A stretch of DNA of 64,000 nt from an uncultured Flavobacteriales bacterium (GCA_946478775.1 CAMLDR010000001.1:20352-84351), one strand, 5' to 3'. Positions 1-10,150 are shown, numbered from the stretch's first letter. A program made the numbers and translations. Notes: generated by a model not told the origin, from the letters alone.

Positions 1-1223
1 ATAGTCCAAATTCGGCGTATCTTCATATTTACAGCGATGCCACCTGCACTTTTTTAAGTGTTTGCAATGCAACATTTGATGCTGCTTCGGCATCAAACAG
101 AACGGTTCAATCTGCTAATCCAATCGTCACATCCGGTTACAATACAGTTACATTGTCATTCTATTACCTTGCGGCAGGCGATGCGGTGGAAGCTTATGGA
201 ACACTGGAATATTCAACAGATAATGTTAACTGGATACCAACAGCAACACATTATGTGGGGGTATCAACCTGGACATTGGAATCCGTTTCTCTACCGGCAT
301 GGGACAATCAGGCACAACTCAAATTCAGGTTCAGATGGTTTAATACCGATGCGGAAATTGGAGATGATCCTGCTTTTTCAATTGACGAAGTGAAAGTCAC
401 CGGAACTTCCGGAGCAGTTGCAACGGTAAGCACGGGAGCAATTTTACCGACAACGTATTGTTTGGAGAGCATATCGATTAGTGTTCCAACTACCGTTACA
501 GGAACAGTAAATGCCGGAAACATATACACTGTTCAGTTGTCAAATAGCAGTGGTTCTTTCGCTTCTCCAACTGCAGTTGGAACCTTGACTTCTACTTCTA
601 CGGGCGCAATTAACCTGATAGCAAATATTCCAAACGGAACGCCTCCAGGGGCTGGATACCGGATTCGTGTGGATGCATCGGATCCGGCTACAATCGGAAC
701 AGATAACGGAACAAATCTCACGTTTGTTGCTAAACCTGTAATTTCTGTGAATTCAGTTCCGGCGAATGCAGTAATTTGCAGTGGAAACTCAGCTTCATTG
801 ACAGTTACTGGTGCTGACACATACGCTTGGGCCCCTACCGGGTCATTGAGTAGTGGAACCGGTGCGAATGTAACGGCAACTCCTACATCGACCCAGGTTT
901 ATACGGTTGTGGGAACATCTTCGGCAGGGTGCACAGACACTACCAATTTCACGGTAACTGTTGAAAGCTGTGCCGGATTGGAAGAAGCATCCTTCGGTGA
1001 TTTTGAACTGTATCCAAACCCGGTGAACACGGAACTGACCCTGAACTTCGGCGAATTGCAGGGTATTCAGCGAGTAGCTATCATAGATCTTGCCGGTAGA
1101 ACCGTTCTTTCCAATTCAGGAACTTCTTCAACTGTGGACGTAAGCTTTTTGGAAAGCGGGAAATACTTTTTGATGATCGAACATGAAGGAGGGAATTCTG
1201 TGAAGGCATTTATGAAGGAGTAA
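1..1223 (+). CDS. T9SS type A sorting-domain surface protein, 5' part outside window
   Basis: The frame is open from base 3 to the TAA at 1221-1223 (406 visible residues). No start is visible; the ATG at 153 is internal because about 50 in-frame codons lie upstream. The first ~130 residues resemble a beta-sandwich lectin/MAM-like domain (STDNVNW, FSIDEVKV). Ser/Thr/Gly-rich Ig-like segments follow, the second with a TVTVESC end. The last ~75 residues are a Por-type secretion tail with YPNPVN and a terminal KAFMKE. By family knowledge such tails send proteins across the outer membrane through the T9SS, to be anchored or released. Role of this protein unknown, probably adhesive or enzymatic at the cell surface. 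A strong hairpin follows at 1245. Confidence 0.85.
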   Translation, partial: SPNSAYLHIYSDATCTFLSVCNATFDAASASNRTVQSANPIVTSGYNTVTLSFYYLAAGDAVEAYGTLEYSTDNVNWIPTATHYVGVSTWTLESVSLPAWDNQAQLKFRFRWFNTDAEIGDDPAFSIDEVKVTGTSGAVATVSTGAILPTTYCLESISISVPTTVTGTVNAGNIYTVQLSNSSGSFASPTAVGTLTSTSTGAINLIANIPNGTPPGAGYRIRVDASDPATIGTDNGTNLTFVAKPVISVNSVPANAVICSGNSASLTVTGADTYAWAPTGSLSSGTGANVTATPTSTQVYTVVGTSSAGCTDTTNFTVTVESCAGLEEASFGDFELYPNPVNTELTLNFGELQGIQRVAIIDLAGRTVLSNSGTSSTVDVSFLESGKYFLMIEHEGGNSVKAFMKE

Positions 1224-1244
1224 GAGATTTTTATTTTTACTAAT

Positions 1245-1286
1245 AAAACCCGTAGCCACGCGATTAATCGCGTGGCTACGGGTTTT
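1245..1286. repeat. Perfect 42-nt palindrome (dispersed repeat family 1, also terminator-like)
   Basis: Two 21-nt arms meet at 1265/1266 with no loop (AAAACCCGTAGCCACGCGAT and its complement), followed by a T run. It sits 22 bases after the stop of the surface protein and before mnmE, so it may end transcription. The core ACGCGATTAATCGCGT recurs at 57113-57148, and related GTAGGGACGCGATG palindromes occur at 27377, 38975 and 41058. Confidence 0.8.
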
Positions 1287-1304
1287 TGCATTTTTATTAT
1301 TATG

Positions 1305-1312
1305 TAACTTTG
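1305..1312 (+). promoter_or_regulatory. -7 element TAACTTTG of mnmE
   Basis: This matches the Bacteroidota -7 consensus TAnnTTTG exactly. A TTG lies at 1286-1288, 16 bases upstream, slightly close for a -33 element. The element ends only four bases before the mnmE ATG, so the transcript should have almost no leader. Confidence 0.45.
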
Positions 1313-1316
1313 TGTC

Positions 1317-2723
1317 ATGAACTTTTCCTCAAAAACCATTTGTGCGTTATCCACCGCTCCGGGAATGGGCGCTATTGCCCTGATCCGCTTATCCGGTCCG
1401 GATGCCATTTCGATCTTGTCACAAGTTGCCGGCAGATCATTTGAGCAGGCAGAATCGCATAGTGCGCATTTTGTGCGTCTGAAACAGACGGATGGTTCTG
1501 TCCTGGATGAGGTGGTAGCGACAATTTTTCATGAAGGCCGCAGTTTTACAGGAGAAAATACGGTTGAAATAGGGTGTCATGGTTCGGTATTTATTCAGCA
1601 GGAAATTATCCGCCTGCTTTTGGCGAATGGGTGTGAACTGGCAAAACCGGGAGAATTTACGATGCGCGCTTTCCTCAACGGAAGAATGGATTTGAGCCAG
1701 GCCGAAGCAGTTTCCGACCTCATCGCTTCAGAGTCTGCGCGTTCGCACGAAGTGGCCATGAACCAAATGCGTGGTTCTTTTTCCAATGAATTGAGAGATT
1801 TACGCGAAAAACTGATCCATTTTGCTTCCCTGGTGGAACTGGAACTGGATTTTGCGGAAGAAGATGTGGAGTTTGCCGACCGGACGGAGCTACTGGCTTT
1901 GGTAACGGAAGTGCTGGCCTATGTCCGTCGCCTGATCCAATCATTCGAATTGGGGAATGTGTTAAAGAACGGTGTACCGGTTGCCATAGTGGGTGCGCCA
2001 AATACCGGGAAAAGCACTTTGCTGAACCAGCTTTTGGGTGAAGACCGGGCCATTGTGAGCAACATTGCGGGGACAACCCGTGACGTGATTGAAGAAACCC
2101 TGAACATTGACGGGATCCTGTTCCGTTTGATCGATACAGCCGGAATCCGTGAAGAAGCGGCAGAAGAAATTGAAGCCTTAGGGATTCAGCGCTCACTGGA
2201 TAAGATCAAACAGGCCAAAATAGTTCTGATGCTGAGTGATTTTAGTGGAAACAATGCTTCTCAGGAAGGACATTTATCCATGAGTTCCGAGGAAACAGGC
2301 CGTTGGGCAGACGAACAAGCCCAGGCACATCCGGGAGCACACTTTTTGGTGATCGGAAACAAATACGATCTGCGTTCGGACCAATTGAATGCACCTTGGG
2401 AATTCGAAACACCCTTCCTGCCGATCAGCGCGAAAAACGGCAGCGGCATTTCTGAATTAAAATCCTGGTTGTCTCAACAAATTTTAGGATCTTTCAACAC
2501 GCAATCCGACACCATCGTCACCAATGCCCGCCATTTGGATGCTTTGGAGAAAACACAGGATTCACTTGAAAAAGCGAAATGGGGACTGGAAACCCAGATT
2601 ACCGGAGATTTTGTGGCCATGGATATCCGCCAGGCCATGTTCTGGTTGGGAAGCATTACCGGTCAGATCTCTGAAGATGACTTGCTGGCAAATATTTTCA
2701 GTAAGTTTTGTATCGGAAAGTAA
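1317..2723 (+). CDS. mnmE: tRNA uridine-5-carboxymethylaminomethyl(34) synthesis GTPase MnmE
   Basis: MnmE with MnmG installs the cmnm5 group on U34 of tRNAs, using methylene-THF, glycine and GTP. The 468 residues match the family length. The N-terminal TrmE domain begins TICALSTAPG and includes GRMDLSQAEAV. The G domain shows GAPNTGKS (~226-233), GTTRD (~251), DTAG (~272) and NKYD (~347). The C-terminal CIGK carries the conserved cysteine (Cys465). The ATG at 1317 fits the family N-terminus exactly. Cytoplasmic housekeeping gene, alone in its own unit here. Identity is secure. Confidence 0.97.
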   Translation: MNFSSKTICALSTAPGMGAIALIRLSGPDAISILSQVAGRSFEQAESHSAHFVRLKQTDGSVLDEVVATIFHEGRSFTGENTVEIGCHGSVFIQQEIIRLLLANGCELAKPGEFTMRAFLNGRMDLSQAEAVSDLIASESARSHEVAMNQMRGSFSNELRDLREKLIHFASLVELELDFAEEDVEFADRTELLALVTEVLAYVRRLIQSFELGNVLKNGVPVAIVGAPNTGKSTLLNQLLGEDRAIVSNIAGTTRDVIEETLNIDGILFRLIDTAGIREEAAEEIEALGIQRSLDKIKQAKIVLMLSDFSGNNASQEGHLSMSSEETGRWADEQAQAHPGAHFLVIGNKYDLRSDQLNAPWEFETPFLPISAKNGSGISELKSWLSQQILGSFNTQSDTIVTNARHLDALEKTQDSLEKAKWGLETQITGDFVAMDIRQAMFWLGSITGQISEDDLLANIFSKFCIGK

Positions 2724-2776
2724 CCAATGCAAAGTAATCACGTCAATCAAGAGATCACAATCAGTTAATTACTCCA

Positions 2777-5251
2777 ATGGAAAGCTTAAAAAACACGACG
2801 GTTTGGCAAAAGGCAGTCCGCACCAGGTTAAATTTGCTTACAACCATAGCACTGCTTACTTTCTTCACAACTGGTAATGCTCAAAACATTACAGTTCTTG
2901 ATCAGTTCTATAAACAACCCATTCCCGGTGTCCGGTTTTCCCAAAATGGAATAATAAAAGGGATTTCGAATGAAAAAGGTCAGTGCAGCTTAAATAACAT
3001 AGATAGAAACAATAAACTATTCATTGATCATGCAACCTATCTGAGTGTTGAAGTTCAGGGGGATGAAATAGCCAAACTGGATACTGTCTGGCTGACCGAA
3101 AAAGTGATTGATTTGGATGAAGAGGTTATTTCGGCGAGTCGATTCGTTGAAAAGAAAAAGGATGTGTCCAAAAGAATTGAAGTCATTCGAAAAACGGAAC
3201 TGGATGAATTGGGCCAATCCAATAGTGCAGATGTATTGGCGAGTACCGGAAATGTTTTTGTGCAAAAATCCCAGCTTGGCGGCGGGTCACCTATTTTAAG
3301 GGGTTTCGAAACCAATAAAGTATTGTTGATTGTGGATGGGGTTCCTATGAATAATGCGATCTATCGTGGCGGACATTTGCAAAATGTCATAACAATTGAC
3401 CAGGCTGCTTTAGAAAAAGTGGAATTGGTTTACGGTCCGGGATCCGTCATTTATGGATCGGATGCTTTGGGTGGAGTAATGCATTTTTATACGCAATCAC
3501 CGGAATATTCCAATGATTCAGGTTTATTGGTGAAATCAAGAACCTATGGAAGGTATTTTTCAGCTGCCAATGGATTCTCCGCTAATTCAACTTTAATTGT
3601 AGGTTCGAAAAGATGGTCATCCGTAACCAGTATTAGTTATTCTCAATTCAGTGATTTGATGCAGGGAAGAAATCGGTCTTCGCGTTATCCCGGATTTGGA
3701 GAAAGGGACTTTTACGTTCAGCGGGTAAATGATCAGGATTCAGTATTCGAGAATCCGAACAAAAACAGGCAAATCGGTTCCGGTTACTTTCAATATGATG
3801 TGCTGCAAAAAATTGGCTTCAAACAAAATGAATTTATAGAACATAAACTGAACCTTCAATTCTCTAATTCATCGAATATTTCAAGATATGATCGATTAAC
3901 ACAGACTAAGAATGGAATCCCCCGGTTTGCGGAATGGTACTATGGCCCTCAACTGAGAACAATGGCCAGTTATGAATTGAATTATTCCAAAAAAACAAAA
4001 GCATTTGATCAGTTTAAAGTGATTGTTAGTCAGCAATTGGTGAAGGAAAGCAGGCATGACCGCGATTTAAATTCATCCCTGTTGAATAACCGTTTTGAAC
4101 AGGTTTTAGTCAGTTCCCTGTTATTGGATTTCGAAAAAGTAATAGCTAAACAAGAGTTAAGGTATGGAATTTCCGGAGGATATAACGGAGTACGATCTAA
4201 TGCGTTTGTAAAAGACATCCTGACAGATACCACCGGAGATTTAGATACGCGTTACCCGGATGGAGGCTCAAGTATGCTTCATTTTGCAGCATATATTGCT
4301 GATGCATGGCATCTGAATAATAAATGGATTTTGAACGGCGGCATTCGCGCAAATTATGTCAATCTGAAAGCAAAATTTGACAGCAAAGCATTTTTCCCAT
4401 TCCCTTTTGACAATACAAATGTTTCCAATTTTGCCGTGAATGGAAATCTGGGGTTAGTTTATACTCCCACTAAATGGCTGCGTTTCGCACTTTCGGAATC
4501 ATCCGGATTTAGATCTCCGAACATCGATGATCTGGCAAAAGTATTTGAATCAGTGATTGAAACAGGTAACACGGAAGGTAAACTGGTGATGCCAAATCCG
4601 GACCTAAAACCGGAGTATGCCTATTCTACTGAATTTTCAACCGGATTTAGATTCAACGACAAATTTCAGTTTACAGCAATAGGATATTATACTTTCATTC
4701 ATAATCTGATAGCGGTATTGCCAGGCACTTTTAACGGCAGTGACACCATTCTGTATAACACCAATTATGTAGACGTATTTTATGCCCAAAACGCAAATAA
4801 AGGAAGTATTTATGGATTCGAAGGGACCTTAAAATACCAGCCGTTTAAAAACACCATTTTCACTTCTACAATCACCTACACAAAAGGCGAATTGGAATTC
4901 AACGGGACCAAACAACCGTTGGACCATATTCCTCCATTCTATGGAAAAACCAGTATCCAGCAAATAATCAGAAATTTCAGAATCGAAGTTTACAGTATTT
5001 ACAATGGATGGAAGAGATTAAAGGATTACTCCAATAGTGGTGAAGATAATCTTCCTTTTGCAACCGTGGACGGGATGCCCGGCTGGATCACCTTCAATGC
5101 GAAAGTAGGTTGGCAGATGAATAAATTTTTCTCGGTTCAGGCAGCCTGCGAAAACATCCTGGATGTAAATTACAGAACATTTTCATCGAATATCAGCTCA
5201 CCGGGACGCAACTGGGTAGTTACTTTGCGATTGAATACCTTCAATAAATGA
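2777..5251 (+). CDS. TonB-dependent outer-membrane receptor, heme-receptor-like plug
   Basis: An 824-residue protein with an N-terminal signal sequence (hydrophobic LLTTIALLTFFTTGNAQ, residues ~19-36), a carboxypeptidase-regulatory-like domain (~37-110), a plug (~115-235) and a 22-strand-type barrel ending in an aromatic-rich strand (NWVVTLRLNTFNK). The plug motif GGGSPILRGFE...VDGVPMNNAIYRGGHLQN is typical of the hemoglobin/heme and related metal-chelate receptor group. It would import a scarce ligand across the outer membrane with TonB-ExbBD energy. The substrate cannot be fixed from sequence. No iron-box or neighbouring uptake genes are visible, so heme is only a suggestion. The start gives a long n-region before the signal core. 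Confidence 0.88.
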   Translation: MESLKNTTVWQKAVRTRLNLLTTIALLTFFTTGNAQNITVLDQFYKQPIPGVRFSQNGIIKGISNEKGQCSLNNIDRNNKLFIDHATYLSVEVQGDEIAKLDTVWLTEKVIDLDEEVISASRFVEKKKDVSKRIEVIRKTELDELGQSNSADVLASTGNVFVQKSQLGGGSPILRGFETNKVLLIVDGVPMNNAIYRGGHLQNVITIDQAALEKVELVYGPGSVIYGSDALGGVMHFYTQSPEYSNDSGLLVKSRTYGRYFSAANGFSANSTLIVGSKRWSSVTSISYSQFSDLMQGRNRSSRYPGFGERDFYVQRVNDQDSVFENPNKNRQIGSGYFQYDVLQKIGFKQNEFIEHKLNLQFSNSSNISRYDRLTQTKNGIPRFAEWYYGPQLRTMASYELNYSKKTKAFDQFKVIVSQQLVKESRHDRDLNSSLLNNRFEQVLVSSLLLDFEKVIAKQELRYGISGGYNGVRSNAFVKDILTDTTGDLDTRYPDGGSSMLHFAAYIADAWHLNNKWILNGGIRANYVNLKAKFDSKAFFPFPFDNTNVSNFAVNGNLGLVYTPTKWLRFALSESSGFRSPNIDDLAKVFESVIETGNTEGKLVMPNPDLKPEYAYSTEFSTGFRFNDKFQFTAIGYYTFIHNLIAVLPGTFNGSDTILYNTNYVDVFYAQNANKGSIYGFEGTLKYQPFKNTIFTSTITYTKGELEFNGTKQPLDHIPPFYGKTSIQQIIRNFRIEVYSIYNGWKRLKDYSNSGEDNLPFATVDGMPGWITFNAKVGWQMNKFFSVQAACENILDVNYRTFSSNISSPGRNWVVTLRLNTFNK

Positions 5252-5320
5252 TTTATGCCGGAGTAATCGATTATTTTTTCCAACCCTTTAAGCAAAGCTA
5301 CATCTTATAAAAAACTACTT

Positions 5321-6811
5321 ATGAAACTACTGCTTTCGATGTTTGCGGCTCTTGCCTCATTTATAAGCATATCCCAGGTGGCACCCTTTATTCCTACAAC
5401 CTGGAATCAAACATGTTACTACAATGATAGCTGTCCAACAGTGGGTTCGGGTGGTTCCTGTGGCAAAGCATATACCGGTTGTAATTCCACGGCTATCGGG
5501 CAGATTTGCAAGTATTACAATTATCCTTCGGAGACTTTCGGAGGGAATTACTGCAACGATATGAACGCATCACACTGTGTGGATTTTGATGTTCAAACTT
5601 ACAATTATGCGCTGATGCCCAATAATGTCACATCTGCGAATTCCGAAGTAGCTAAACTGTTGTACCAAATCGGTGTAGCGGTAGATATGCAATGGAGTGG
5701 GACGAGTTCCAATTCGTTTTTTGCTCCGGATGCCATGAAACGTTTCTTTGCTTATTCCCCGCGTATGAAACCATCTGCTAACTTTCTTTTCCCAACTTTA
5801 GCGGAACGTATAGATGCCATCAAAGCAGAACTGGATGCCGGAAGACCTGTCCTTGCAAAGGGTGGAAGTCATTTTTATTTAATTGACGGATACAACAGTT
5901 CGGACCAATTCCACCTGAACTTCGGTTGGAGCGGCACCTACAACGGGTACTATGACATAAGCAGTGTTACGAATCCTGCCGGAACATTCACACCGACCAA
6001 TTACATTTTTGGGATCGAACCAATGTCCGGGGATTTGCAGACTGCTGCTGACACGATTGAAATTCCTGCATCTGCAAGTATGAATAACAGCATTGAATTC
6101 AGTTCGAAATTGGGATGGACGATGAATGCTTCCGAAACGTGGCTGAATTTGAATGTGATTTCAGGAACTAAAGGTTATTTCACCTGGCAGGATGGGAGTA
6201 GTTTCAGTGCTTCTGTAAACAATGGTGCTATCCGCTATGCAGCAATCTATATTTCCAATGCAAACGATACGGATACAATCATCGTGAAACAGTTGGCTTC
6301 ACCCTTACAAACAGATCCGGATACGATTTCAGCGCCGGCATCCGGACAATCAGCTGCAATAAATGTGTATTATTATACCGGCAGTTCCTGGTCAGTATCG
6401 GCAACAGAAAGCTGGGTTATTGCATCGCCTGCAGGTGGATTGGGAAATGGTTCGTTCAATGCAGTCATTTCAGAGAACACGAATACTGCTCCGCGCTCAG
6501 CCTTTGTTATTGTTACTGCAGGAAGCTTCAAAGACTCTGTTTTGATCCAGCAGGAAGGTGCTCTTTCGACAGCCGGTTTAGGTGAAAACGACCCGTTAAG
6601 AATGATACAGGTTTATCCGAATCCGGCAGGTGATATTCTTTTTATAGAATCACCGATGTCAGAAGGTAAAGTGAGCATCATCAATTTACTTGGTGAAGTA
6701 TGTTATTCGGTAACTATTTCTGAGAATGAACCCGTCGATATTTCCCAATTGGAACCGGGAGTTTATTTTGTGGTTTCCGGTCATTCGAGAACGAAATTCG
6801 TGAAGGAGTAG
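5321..6811 (+). CDS. Secreted C10-family (streptopain-like) cysteine peptidase with BACON-like repeats and T9SS tail
   Basis: Signal peptide at residues 1-19, then almost at once the C10 catalytic core: AYTGCNSTAIGQ with catalytic Cys54, and GSHFYLIDGY with catalytic His184, followed by FHLNFGWSG, which carries the structural Trp/Asn region. Residues ~235-330 and ~335-410 resemble BACON-type Ig modules (SETWLNL, ESWVIASPAGG). The tail YPNPAGD...KFVKE is a type A T9SS signal. By family knowledge it is a papain-fold endopeptidase acting outside the cell. Odd: C10 peptidases normally carry a ~100-residue inhibitory propeptide before the catalytic domain, and there is no room for one here. Monocistronic, 69 bases after the receptor gene. 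Confidence 0.9.
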   Translation: MKLLLSMFAALASFISISQVAPFIPTTWNQTCYYNDSCPTVGSGGSCGKAYTGCNSTAIGQICKYYNYPSETFGGNYCNDMNASHCVDFDVQTYNYALMPNNVTSANSEVAKLLYQIGVAVDMQWSGTSSNSFFAPDAMKRFFAYSPRMKPSANFLFPTLAERIDAIKAELDAGRPVLAKGGSHFYLIDGYNSSDQFHLNFGWSGTYNGYYDISSVTNPAGTFTPTNYIFGIEPMSGDLQTAADTIEIPASASMNNSIEFSSKLGWTMNASETWLNLNVISGTKGYFTWQDGSSFSASVNNGAIRYAAIYISNANDTDTIIVKQLASPLQTDPDTISAPASGQSAAINVYYYTGSSWSVSATESWVIASPAGGLGNGSFNAVISENTNTAPRSAFVIVTAGSFKDSVLIQQEGALSTAGLGENDPLRMIQVYPNPAGDILFIESPMSEGKVSIINLLGEVCYSVTISENEPVDISQLEPGVYFVVSGHSRTKFVKE

Positions 6812-6903
6812 TTCTGTTAAAACCCGCTGACAAAGCAACCTATCACCGGCGATTTCGTTAATAGTAAAGAAGAAGCTAATCTTCTGCATTATTACTGAAA
6901 TCG

Positions 6904-9807
6904 ATGAAAAATCCACCCCCGTTTTTATCGGATGAAGCCGCTGGCAAAGGAACTGGTATTCCGTTTCTTTCCCAATGTTTTTTATTCCTTTCGTTGTTAT
7001 TCCTCTCTCATGGGGCAATGGCACAGGGAGACGATTGTGCTACTGCACTGCCATTGACAAATGTCACGAACTTTTGTTCATCTGCAACCCAATATACGAG
7101 CACCGGTTCAACAGCAAGCGGATTTGCTGTAGGTTCCTGCTGGACAGCTACGGCCACTTCGGATGTGTGGTTTTCCTTTGTTGCTACCGGAACCAATGTA
7201 CTGATTTCTATCAATGGAGCAGGCATGATGCAGCCACGTATTGCGATTTATTCGGGAACTTGTTCGGGTATCTTGAATCAACTTCCCGGAGGATGTACTA
7301 ACGGGTCCGGGGGTTCTCCCGATTCACAGTTGTTTAATTCCGGATTGGTACAGGGAAATACTTACCTGATCCGGATCAGTACTACTGCTGCGCAGCGTGG
7401 TTCTTTCCAGTTGTGTATCAATAATTATACGCCGCCTCCTACAGCATCTGCAGATTGCGGAGGTGCAGGAATATTGTGCAGTCAGAATTCGATCAGTGTG
7501 ACGAACCTGACAAGCGGGGGAATCAATAACAATGAGAATGCAGGAACCTGTTTGTCCGGTTTCGGGATTTTTGAGACCAACTCGGTGTGGTATACCTGGA
7601 CTTGCCAGACTGCGGGAACTTTAACCATGGACATTATCCCCGCAAATCAAATAGACGACATTGACTTTATTGTTTTTCAATTAAGTACGGCAAATCCATG
7701 CGGCCCAAGAACGGCAATCCGTTGTTCGGCAACTTCTTTCACCGGTCCGAATGGGGGTACGGGATTGAATGCCACTTCCACGGACCAGAACGAGGCGATC
7801 GGATGGTCAGGAATTGAAGACGGGTATGTGCAGCAATTGAATATGACTGCAGGAACGAGTTATGCAGTCCTTATTAACAATACTAATGCAACCAATGGTT
7901 TTACATTGAACTGGGGAGGAACGGGAACTTTTGCCGGTCCAAATCCGAATATTACCGGCGGACCTTTTACCGTTTGCGCGGGAAATCCTGTTTCTCTGGA
8001 CGGAAGTACCTCAACAGGTTATAATGCACTTAGCTGGAATTTTGTAAACGGATCCGGAACACCAGCCAATGCAACAGGACCGGGACCGCATTCTGTAACG
8101 TATGCAACTCCGGGAACCTATGTGGCCATATTGAATGCCACTTCTGCAACGGGGTGTACTTCTGTGGAAACAGCAACCATTAACGTGAGCGCCGGAGTAA
8201 CTCCTGTTTTTGCAGCTGTACCGGCTTTTTGTTCCGGTCAGCCCGCACCTGCATTCCCGGTTCAGACCAATGCTCCGCTTGTTACGGGAACCTGGTCGCC
8301 GAATGTGATCAGCAATACCACATCCGGAACCTATACATTCACACCGAATGCGGGACAATGTACTGCTACACCGGTTAATATCTCCGTTACAGTCAATAAT
8401 TCAATCACCCCGACTTTCCCGGCGCATCCGCAATACTGTTTGAATGCAGCACCACAGGCTTTACCAACTACTTCCGATAACGGAGTAAGCGGAACCTGGT
8501 CTCCGGCAACGGTGAGCACTGCTGTGGCAGGAACGGCGAATTATACCTTCACTCCAAGTGGAAATCCATGCGCTGCACCTGTTACAGTAGCCATTGTTAC
8601 AGGTGCACAGCCAACACCGACCTTTACTCCAATTCCGGCAATTTGTTCGGGTGATGCTGCCCCGGTCTTACCGGCAACTTCTACGAACTCAATTTCTGGG
8701 ACCTGGTCTCCCGCAACGGTCAATAATACTGCTTCGGGAACCTATACGTTTACACCGGATGCCGGACAGTGTGCTACAATAGCCACCCTATCGATTACAG
8801 TGAACAATGCAACGATACCGACTTTAACTCCAGCGGGTCCTTTCTGTGAAAATACGGCAGCACCTGCAAATTTATCAGCGAATATTCCCGGAGGAACCTG
8901 GTCAGGCAACGGAATTACAGATCCAACAGGGGTTTTTGACCCAATTGCGGCAGGCGCAGGAACGCATACCCTTACCTATGTCCACACACAAGGTTGTGGC
9001 GGAACGAATTCCATGGACATGGTGGTTAACCCTTTACCGGATTCTGATTTTTCAGCGGATATTTTCAGCGGCTGCAGCCCGGTGACCGTGCATTTTACTT
9101 CTGATCCTGCAGTGAATGCTTCAACCTGGGATTTTGGAGATAATACAACAGCAACTACGATCGGAACTGCAGAGCACACATTCACAGCAGGAACTTATTC
9201 TGTAACGCTGACCAATACGGTCAACGGATGTTCATCGAGTACCACAAACACCAATTACATTGAAGTTTACCCGATTCCGGATGCTGCTTTCAATGCCAGT
9301 CCGCAAGTGCTTCCTCAGACAGAGACCACCGCGCAGTTCCACAATCATTCAGTGAACGGCGACAGTTATTTCTGGACATTCGGGGATGGAGATAACAGCA
9401 ACCTGGAGAATCCGAGCCATACCTTTCCGCAGGTCCCGGGAAATTATCCGGTTACTTTAACTGTTACGAGCTCAAACGGATGCACAGACGCCGTATCGCT
9501 GATTATTACGGTGAAGGACAATAAGATCATCTATGTTCCAAATACGTTTACCCCGGACGGGGACGAATTCAACAACGTGTTTGCCCCGGTAATCACCGCA
9601 GGCTATGATACTCAAAACTATTCCTTCACAATTTTTGACCGCTGGGGGGAAACGGTGTTTGAATCCCACGATGTGAACAAAGGCTGGGACGGAACTTATC
9701 TGGGTAAATTAGTTCAGGCAGGGATTTACACCTGGACCATCCGAATTAAAAGCCTGGATGATGACCGATACGAAGTGTTCACCGGTCATCTGAATATGCT
9801 GAGATAA
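6904..9807 (+). CDS. Giant PKD-repeat surface protein with T9SS type B (gliding-motility-associated) C-terminus
   Basis: 967 residues with a signal peptide ending around HGAMAQ. The N-terminal ~320 residues contain two beta-rich domains (VWFSFVATG and VWYTWTCQT) of the kind found in Bacteroidota adhesins. Thr/Pro/Gly-rich repeats with a recurring GTWSP...GTYTFTP pattern follow, then two PKD domains (STWDFGDN and SYFWTFGDGDN). The last ~90 residues are the type B sorting domain (YVPNTFTPDGDEFNN, FDRWGETVF, GWDGTYLG). Known family role: export by the T9SS, with association to the cell surface or matrix. Ligand unknown. It converges on the next gene with only four bases between. Confidence 0.9.
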   Translation: MKNPPPFLSDEAAGKGTGIPFLSQCFLFLSLLFLSHGAMAQGDDCATALPLTNVTNFCSSATQYTSTGSTASGFAVGSCWTATATSDVWFSFVATGTNVLISINGAGMMQPRIAIYSGTCSGILNQLPGGCTNGSGGSPDSQLFNSGLVQGNTYLIRISTTAAQRGSFQLCINNYTPPPTASADCGGAGILCSQNSISVTNLTSGGINNNENAGTCLSGFGIFETNSVWYTWTCQTAGTLTMDIIPANQIDDIDFIVFQLSTANPCGPRTAIRCSATSFTGPNGGTGLNATSTDQNEAIGWSGIEDGYVQQLNMTAGTSYAVLINNTNATNGFTLNWGGTGTFAGPNPNITGGPFTVCAGNPVSLDGSTSTGYNALSWNFVNGSGTPANATGPGPHSVTYATPGTYVAILNATSATGCTSVETATINVSAGVTPVFAAVPAFCSGQPAPAFPVQTNAPLVTGTWSPNVISNTTSGTYTFTPNAGQCTATPVNISVTVNNSITPTFPAHPQYCLNAAPQALPTTSDNGVSGTWSPATVSTAVAGTANYTFTPSGNPCAAPVTVAIVTGAQPTPTFTPIPAICSGDAAPVLPATSTNSISGTWSPATVNNTASGTYTFTPDAGQCATIATLSITVNNATIPTLTPAGPFCENTAAPANLSANIPGGTWSGNGITDPTGVFDPIAAGAGTHTLTYVHTQGCGGTNSMDMVVNPLPDSDFSADIFSGCSPVTVHFTSDPAVNASTWDFGDNTTATTIGTAEHTFTAGTYSVTLTNTVNGCSSSTTNTNYIEVYPIPDAAFNASPQVLPQTETTAQFHNHSVNGDSYFWTFGDGDNSNLENPSHTFPQVPGNYPVTLTVTSSNGCTDAVSLIITVKDNKIIYVPNTFTPDGDEFNNVFAPVITAGYDTQNYSFTIFDRWGETVFESHDVNKGWDGTYLGKLVQAGIYTWTIRIKSLDDDRYEVFTGHLNMLR

Positions 9808-9811
9808 GTGT

Positions 9812-10150
9812 TTAGAATTTGCAGTTACACAAGGTATAGAATGCAAAATTCTTCCGGGTTTTAACACACATTCCTTCGCGGGTCACCGTATATTTTTTGT
9901 TTAAACGTACTTTCGAATCGGATTGTAAGATAAGTTCATCGCCTTCCAAAGTCCAGGTACCTTCTGCAACAATGGGTTTGGATGCTTTGGTCAAATCGGT
10001 ATAGATGAATGTGTGATTCTCATTCAACTGCAGATTCGGTGCATTTTTTCCATCACCACCATAACTTCCTTTCGGTTGGTTTGCCAGGTTTTGTGCTTCG
10101 GAGTTAAAACTCAACAGCGCCCCTATAAAAATTAAAGACAGTCCTTTCAT
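9812..10150 (-). CDS. Small secreted protein, lipocalin-like fold suspected
   Basis: 112 residues, signal peptide MKGLSLIFIGALLSFNSEAQ. The mature part alternates beta-forming stretches (HTFIYTDL, GTWTLEGDELILQ, KYTVTREGM), as in short lipocalin-like or 'META/NlpE-like' Bacteroidota proteins. Two cysteines near the C-terminus (CNCKF) could form a disulfide with Cys at ~98. I do not recognise a named family. It is divergent from fadL and monocistronic. The fold is inference from the strand pattern only. Confidence 0.7.
   Translation of the reverse strand: MKGLSLIFIGALLSFNSEAQNLANQPKGSYGGDGKNAPNLQLNENHTFIYTDLTKASKPIVAEGTWTLEGDELILQSDSKVRLNKKYTVTREGMCVKTRKNFAFYTLCNCKF

Noticed and set aside
1720..2196. 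A 158-codon frame opposite mnmE
   Set aside because: Antisense to the conserved G domain of MnmE; no support of its own.
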